Positions 58,801-64,000 of a DNA stretch of 64,000 nt are shown here, piece after piece; within the stretch, counting starts at the first letter, position 1; each line of letters starts with the position of its first letter. The notes under the pieces were generated by a model. The model was not told the origin of the DNA, made no database searches, and saw only the letters and a list, made by a program, of their open reading frames with translations. The DNA lies in the NCBI GenBank assembly GCA_002633025.1, contig NMRB01000214.1:320242-384241 (forward strand). Direction: 5' to 3'. Source of the DNA: Notospermus geniculatus (Eukaryota; Nemertea; Pilidiophora; Heteronemertea; Lineidae). The translations under genes were made by a program, and so were the position numbers.

Positions 58801-60300
58801 ATTTTTTTCTGACTGAGCTGGCCGTGTTGAAGTCGGCCTTGCGTGGTGATGAGAGCGTCCCCACACATTTTATAAAACAATGATACGAGCCCTACAAACA
58901 GGCAGTACCGTGTGCGCACATTTGGTTTCTTTTAAGCACCGAAGTCGAATCTGCTTCTGAATGTGTCAACGACACATTAAGAACCAGGTTCTGCTTATGT
59001 CGCCCTGCACTTCTTGTTGTCTTCATTTTCAGCGCGACCGCGGTCGACCGGGACCGAGTGGTCGCTTCCACCGGCGGGTGAGCCCTCCACCCGTCCTGGG
59101 CAGGTGCGCGGGTGATCCCAGCTGCGCACCTGCCCAGTATTCGGCAAGGTGTCCACTTATTGGTGTATACATGTCCACTCAAGAAATGTACGCCAACCCC
59201 ACTCAGGTTCTCATGTATACACACTTAAATGTCTAATCATCTTATTTCAGCTACGTAACTAATCCTACTTTTCATTTCAGAGCGGTGCAGCCATCCATTA
59301 ACACGACGCACATTCGGGTTTGACGCGCCGGTGTTGCCTGCGCGACAGACCCTGCACCATGCACACACGGATGATCCGCTGCCAGTGTTTTCGGGGAATT
59401 GGGAGAAGTTTTTTTTAGCTCTATCTGTGCCCTACAACTGCAGATACTGACACGTATCACGTATGGCATTGTCAGATAGAGCAGGGATCACAGGTAGAGG
59501 GCCTTTGCACGTTTCATCTGCGTGTGTCGTAACCCTGATTTCCTGATCTAATCTCTAAGGGTGTCGGTCATCTTTTCATGAAAGCACTGCCATTTGCCAC
59601 AAAAAATCAAATCGATTTCGGGTGGGTCTTAGGAATATCATGGGTTACAGCATGCAGATAGTTAACTGTCCGCACTTTCAACAGTTGGGGGGGGGGGCAC
59701 ATTTACTTATATCGTCCAAAGGAAATCCGAACGTTTGATATTTCACCGGCCTTGGGGAGGTGCCGTTATATCAAACAGTGATTTCACACTCTGTAGCGAT
59801 GAACCAGTATACAAGATCAAGATCACAGTCATCTGATGTTGACAGAAAATCAACTAAACGGACAACAACTCGCAGTTTCAATAAGAAAAAACAAACTCGT
59901 ACGAAATACATTTATAAAGTCATAACACGGCACCACTGCAGCCCGTAGACACTGTTCAGTACTAGCATTTGCGACAAAACAAGCCAGGAAATTTCTTAGC
60001 GCGCCCCGTTCGATCTCTTTCCTTCAGAGGAAAAGAATTCAATATTATTTTGCCAAAGCGAGGTTTCCAAAGCTTTAAAAATATTCACGTACAGTATGTA
60101 CATGTACATGTGCGCAGCAAATTCACAAAACTCGCGCACCTGCGTCGGCATTTTCCGATTGACAGAGCCTCAAGAGGGAACATTTTTGCCTATTTTCCGA
60201 CGAGTGGATTTCGCAACTAGGTGAGTAGACGTGCAGAAAGAGAGGCAGAATGTAGCCCGACGAAAATTATGCTTCAGTGTCTTACGACAGTGTTTTCTTT
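58801..60300. other. Intergenic
   Basis: A perfect 14-bp-arm hairpin, CTGGGCAGGTGCGC with its complement, spans 59097-59139. A G run lies at 59687-59697. No gene recognised. Confidence 0.4.
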
Positions 60301-60301
60301 T

Positions 60302-61812
60302 CCAGAAGCCTACACCAGGGGGCGTGCTGTTGATGCAGTTAGCAACGTGACAGTTTCCATCCGATTGGCAACCTTGGGTCCAAAGAAACCTCGGCGGGAA
60401 CTCAGCCAACGTCAAAGAATATGGCAGAAAAGGTAGGTATATCTTTAGTTTTTTCGACGAAACTAATCATTCTCATTTTCTCGTTCCAGGTGGCGCTGTG
60501 GTAGATGGCGGAGTGTGTTTCTCGTATCACCCCTACTCATGAAGCCTTTCGTCCGATTCTTGGCACACCTTGGGTTCAATAAAACCTCGACGGGAACTCA
60601 ACCCAATGTCAAAGAANTGGCAGAAAAGGTGGGTATATCTTTAGTTTTTTCGACGAAACTAATCATTCTCATTTTCTCGTTCCAGGTGGCGCCGTGGTAG
60701 ATGGCGGAGCGTGTTTCTCGTAAAAGGACCAGACCCTACTCATGATGCCTTCCATCCGAACCTTGCACAACTTGGGTCCAATGAAACCTCGGCAGGAAGT
60801 CAACCCAACGTCAAAGAATATATGACAGAAAAGGTAGGTATCTTTAGTTTCTTCGACGAAACTAACCATTCTTATTTTCTCGTTCCAGGTGGCGCCATGG
60901 TACATGTAGATAGCGGGTGTCTTTCACGAAGCTCCCGTAACTTACGGGAGTGCGCAAACTATTGTCCTTTTGCGGACAACCTATTGTTCACTATCAGCCT
61001 GACAAAGGATTTGCGTGTCCTTAAAGTTACGGGAGTTTTGTGAATAAGGTCCCAGGACTCGTGAAGGCTTTGGAACCGTGAACACGCAGATCTGTTGTGG
61101 CAGTCATTGAACAATGGGGCACATGCAGCCAGATGATACACATTGCAGAAAAGGTGAGTATCTTTTTGTTTATTCGACTAAACTGCGATTGTGAAGTTTT
61201 TCTCACTTTCTCGTTCCAGGTGGCGCCCTGGTAGACGGCGGAGTGTCTTTCTCGTAAAAGAACCAAGCCATACTCATGAAACCTTCGCAACTTGTGAGCT
61301 CGCATGCAAATGGCGTCATTGAACGATGGGGCACGTGCATCCAAATGACAGGAGGTGAGTATATCTTTAGTATCTTCGACTAAACTATCACTGAGTTAAT
61401 TTTTTTTCCATTTTCTAGTTCCAGGTGCCGCCGTATCGATAGTTGTCGTTCTCCTAAAAGGAGATGGGTAGGTTTGAAGCATTCCCAACTTTCTGAGCAC
61501 GGAAATCTATTGTATGGTAGTCATTGAACAATTCGACGAATGCGACCAAATCATACATTTACCTGCTCGCAAAGTTGCGAAGGCTTCAAAATCTCCCTGG
61601 CAGTCGTGGGTGCTTGGCGGAGCCCCCCCAGCTTCATCAGAGTGCCTTACGAGAAGAACAGCGTGATGCCTGAAGAAGCCTTCCCTGAAATCTTTACTGA
61701 CAAGGTGTGTATAGCTTTGTTCATTTGGAAACTGTTAGGCCACGTGATTGCCAACTCTGTTCTAATTCTCACCAGTTTCTACATGTAATTCCGATATTTT
61801 GTTTTCCAGGGT
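60302..61812 (+). ncRNA. Tandem array of splice-site-bearing exon-like units (possible long non-coding RNA)
   Basis: A unit of about 200 bp is repeated at least five times. Each contains a pyrimidine-rich acceptor (TTCTCGTTCCAG|GTGGCG at 60489, 60684, 60888, 61219, and a variant at 61424), a block of about 130 bp with GATGGCGGAGTGT, TCTCGTA and TGGGTCCAATGAAACCTCGG, and a donor (GCAGAAAAG|GTAGGTATAT at 60433, 60629, 60834, 61155; variants at 61352 and 61703). Intron-like spacers are about 55-65 bp. Blocks contain in-frame stops, so protein coding is unlikely. A 130-bp element with CCCGTAACTTACGGGAG (60915-61045) interrupts the third unit. A single N lies in the array at 60617. Exon status is inferred from sequence only. 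Confidence 0.55.
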
Positions 61813-64000
61813 GAGTGGTGGTGATCGGAGTGTGCTGGATCGGAAATGTCATTACGAAATTCGAACGATCGATCATACCTGGACTGCACCTTTTTACTTT
61901 CAACTTTGGAACGGAAACAAAATTCGATTGGTCATCACCGGACTTCGCTCTTTACTATATTTTTAACTTTGGATCGGAGAAGGCATGAACGTAATTCCAT
62001 TGATAACCGGAGTTGAACGACTTTTTAGTGGATCCTCCTGTTGCTGCTGGCATAACTGTCATTCGTACTAGACGATTCTGACCATAATGCAGAACATTTA
62101 ATGACGTACAGCGTCATGACAATGATGTCCATGTAGGTGTTGAATTCGAGTGTCCGGTGATCGACAAAATAGTGTTAAATGTTCAAATCTAATCCTGAGT
62201 CACAGCGGTCCTGTGCGTATGTGGTCAACAGCCGAGATCAGGGGCGTGCGGTCTAGTCATCGGCAATGAGAACAACGTTGTGTTCGTGTTGATTCATGTG
62301 GCATTGGTCGGTGTGGTTTTCATTTGGTGTCTAGCCATTTGCTTGTACATGTAAGAAGCTGTCTTGTCGTCTGTGGTTTGGAGGTTCAGTCGCCGTTCGA
62401 GGTGTCGATATTCCGCCTCAACGTCGATTGGTCATACATTCATCATGGGTCGGTCGGTCATTGGTCGTGTAGTCAAGGTCGGTGTGGTCGGATTGGTCGG
62501 TGATTGGTCGTTCAGTCATCCTGGATCGTTGTCTGATTGGTCGATAGGTTGTGTCAGCTTGAATTGTCCAGTGACAATTTCTTTGTTCAGGAGGTCATTT
62601 TGTTGGTCAACCTTCACAAACGTTTGACCACACATCTCATTTGCCACTTGGCTGTTGACACAGACGCATGGGCCAGAAGCTGAACTCTAATGTTTGGATA
62701 GGACTATGGCTCTGTTTTGGACTCTGTTAAAACTCAGTCCGAAGTTCAGTACTCTGCATAGAACACTAAGGCCAATGTAAGCAGTCAACTTTGGACTCTT
62801 TCTTTACTACATGTAAATGAGTGAATGGAAAAGTGCACTGTGCTTGTTAAAAAATGGCAAATGTGATGGAAACACAGCTCCAGTTTAGTAATGCATAGCT
62901 AACTGTGGCCTTATCAATCTGTCTGATTCTTATTTTCAAAGATTGTTCATGATATGCGCTGTTGAAAATGCATGTATTTGTGAATTATAAATTATTCAGG
63001 AAATAGTTTTCTCATCAACAAATATTTACGTGAAATATTCTTAATTTAAGTTAACCCTCAGCCCTGAAATATGGCAGAATGACCCCTCAAGGAGTGAATA
63101 CCATTTACCTACAGAGCCACCTGGTGTCCGTTATTGAGGGAGTTTCAATATTGCGGCCATCACAGTATTACGGACAGCTGAGGTCAGTCCCAAGGGTGTC
63201 CGCAATAGTGAGGTAGTTCTACTGTATTGAATCGATGCATTGTTTAAGAACACGTTTGTAGTGACCATGGAGGTAATATTGAGAAGGAGCGAGCACGGCC
63301 CTAATCGCTGTGACCACAATTCCACGCCCCCATTGTTTGCCTTTGTTCCCGCGTATTGTCCGGTACGCAAGCTGAGCTCCTTGAAGGCAATCATGAATTC
63401 CGCACAACTCGCAAAGTGCAGCGCCATCTATAATTGATATCGCATCGACCCAATCATATTCTTGCGTTTTTCTCCACGTTGGGAATTAGATAACCGGCTA
63501 TTTCGACGACAACTCAATTTGATAAACTTTCCGCTGTATTTTAGTGAAAAAATCATCGAAAAAGACCAATTTCCAATAAAGATATGTACGTTTTAAGGTG
63601 AACATGATAATGATAATGATAGGGAGATTCTTCGCATTTGAAAAGTTTGAAGATGATTGCGTTATGATAGTTTAAAAGATGATTAGTTCAGGTAACATGT
63701 ACGGGTGGTCGTTTCAGTGCGAGATGCTGCGAGGTGCTGTTTTTGACGCGATGAAAACGATGAATTTTTCAGTTTTCGTGCGTTGGCAACGTCCACTGCC
63801 ATTGTTCCCTTCTATTGTTTGGACTCTGACCATTGTACAAGGGAAGTGCTGACTGCACACGGAAATTACCGAAGATTAGATCGGCTTTTTCCGACCATCG
63901 TGCGGCGTTATTAGCCTATTGTCCCCCTAATCACTTTAGCAAACAGCGGAACGATGATTGTACTGTTTGATGTGGGGTCCGTGTTCGCTCCTTCTCAATA
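61813..64000. other. Intergenic
   Basis: GGTCGGT/GATTGGTCG-type simple repeats occupy about 62440-62560. No gene recognised; long AT-rich stretches with chance frames. Confidence 0.4.

Overview
The window is a eukaryotic nuclear segment from a marine invertebrate, most likely a deuterostome (echinoderm, hemichordate or cephalochordate type). This rests on AG|GT introns with consistent phase, TATA and polyadenylation signals, a type-2 tRNA-Ser, animal-only gene families, frequent palindromic AGGCCT and ACATGTAC words, and a very dense load of small inverted-repeat DNA transposons. I cannot name the species. One gap of 535 N lies at 23055-23589. Six isolated single Ns sit in or beside local repeats and look like unresolved contig joins.

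Layout from the left. 1-9 kb: a 39-bp minisatellite, a probable two-exon gene for a small secreted ShK-domain peptide, fold-back elements and a tRNA-Ser(UGA). 9.3-10.6 kb: a secreted VWC-domain protein (+). 10.9-14.75 kb: a secreted phospholipase A2 gene whose first three exons are tandemly duplicated while the last exon is single. 14.9-20.0 kb: a second tandem duplication carrying a divergent pair, the sulfhydryl oxidase GFER/ALR (-) and a 75-residue single-pass membrane protein (+). The two copies differ by separate transposon insertions. They may be true duplications or two haplotypes placed end to end.

23.8-27.9 kb: an eleven-exon diacylglycerol kinase epsilon gene (-). Its C1 zinc-finger exons are absent, and a 5-bp GTCAG sits where they should be. 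29.4-34.5 kb: an immunoglobulin/fibronectin-III single-pass receptor-like gene (-). 34.5-35.9 kb: an ankyrin-repeat gene (-). 36.8-43.3 kb: three intronless beta-1,3-galactosyltransferase-like genes in tandem (-). The first has a frameshift near its end, and the first and third share a 246-bp tract with one difference, which suggests gene conversion.

46.0-48.2 kb: a coiled-coil gene (-) built of two homologous exons. From there to 64 kb I find no convincing protein gene. That part holds palindromes (one perfect, 114 bp), minisatellites and, at 60.3-61.8 kb, a tandem array of about 200-bp units, each carrying an apparent 3' splice site, a short exon-like block and a 5' splice site.

The genes do not form one pathway. 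GFER acts in mitochondrial disulfide relay, DGKE in lipid signalling, PLA2 and the ShK and VWC proteins in secretion, and the galactosyltransferases in Golgi glycosylation. The points most worth following are the C1-less DGKE, the two tandem duplications with different insertions, the gene-conversion tract and the splice-site-bearing repeat array.
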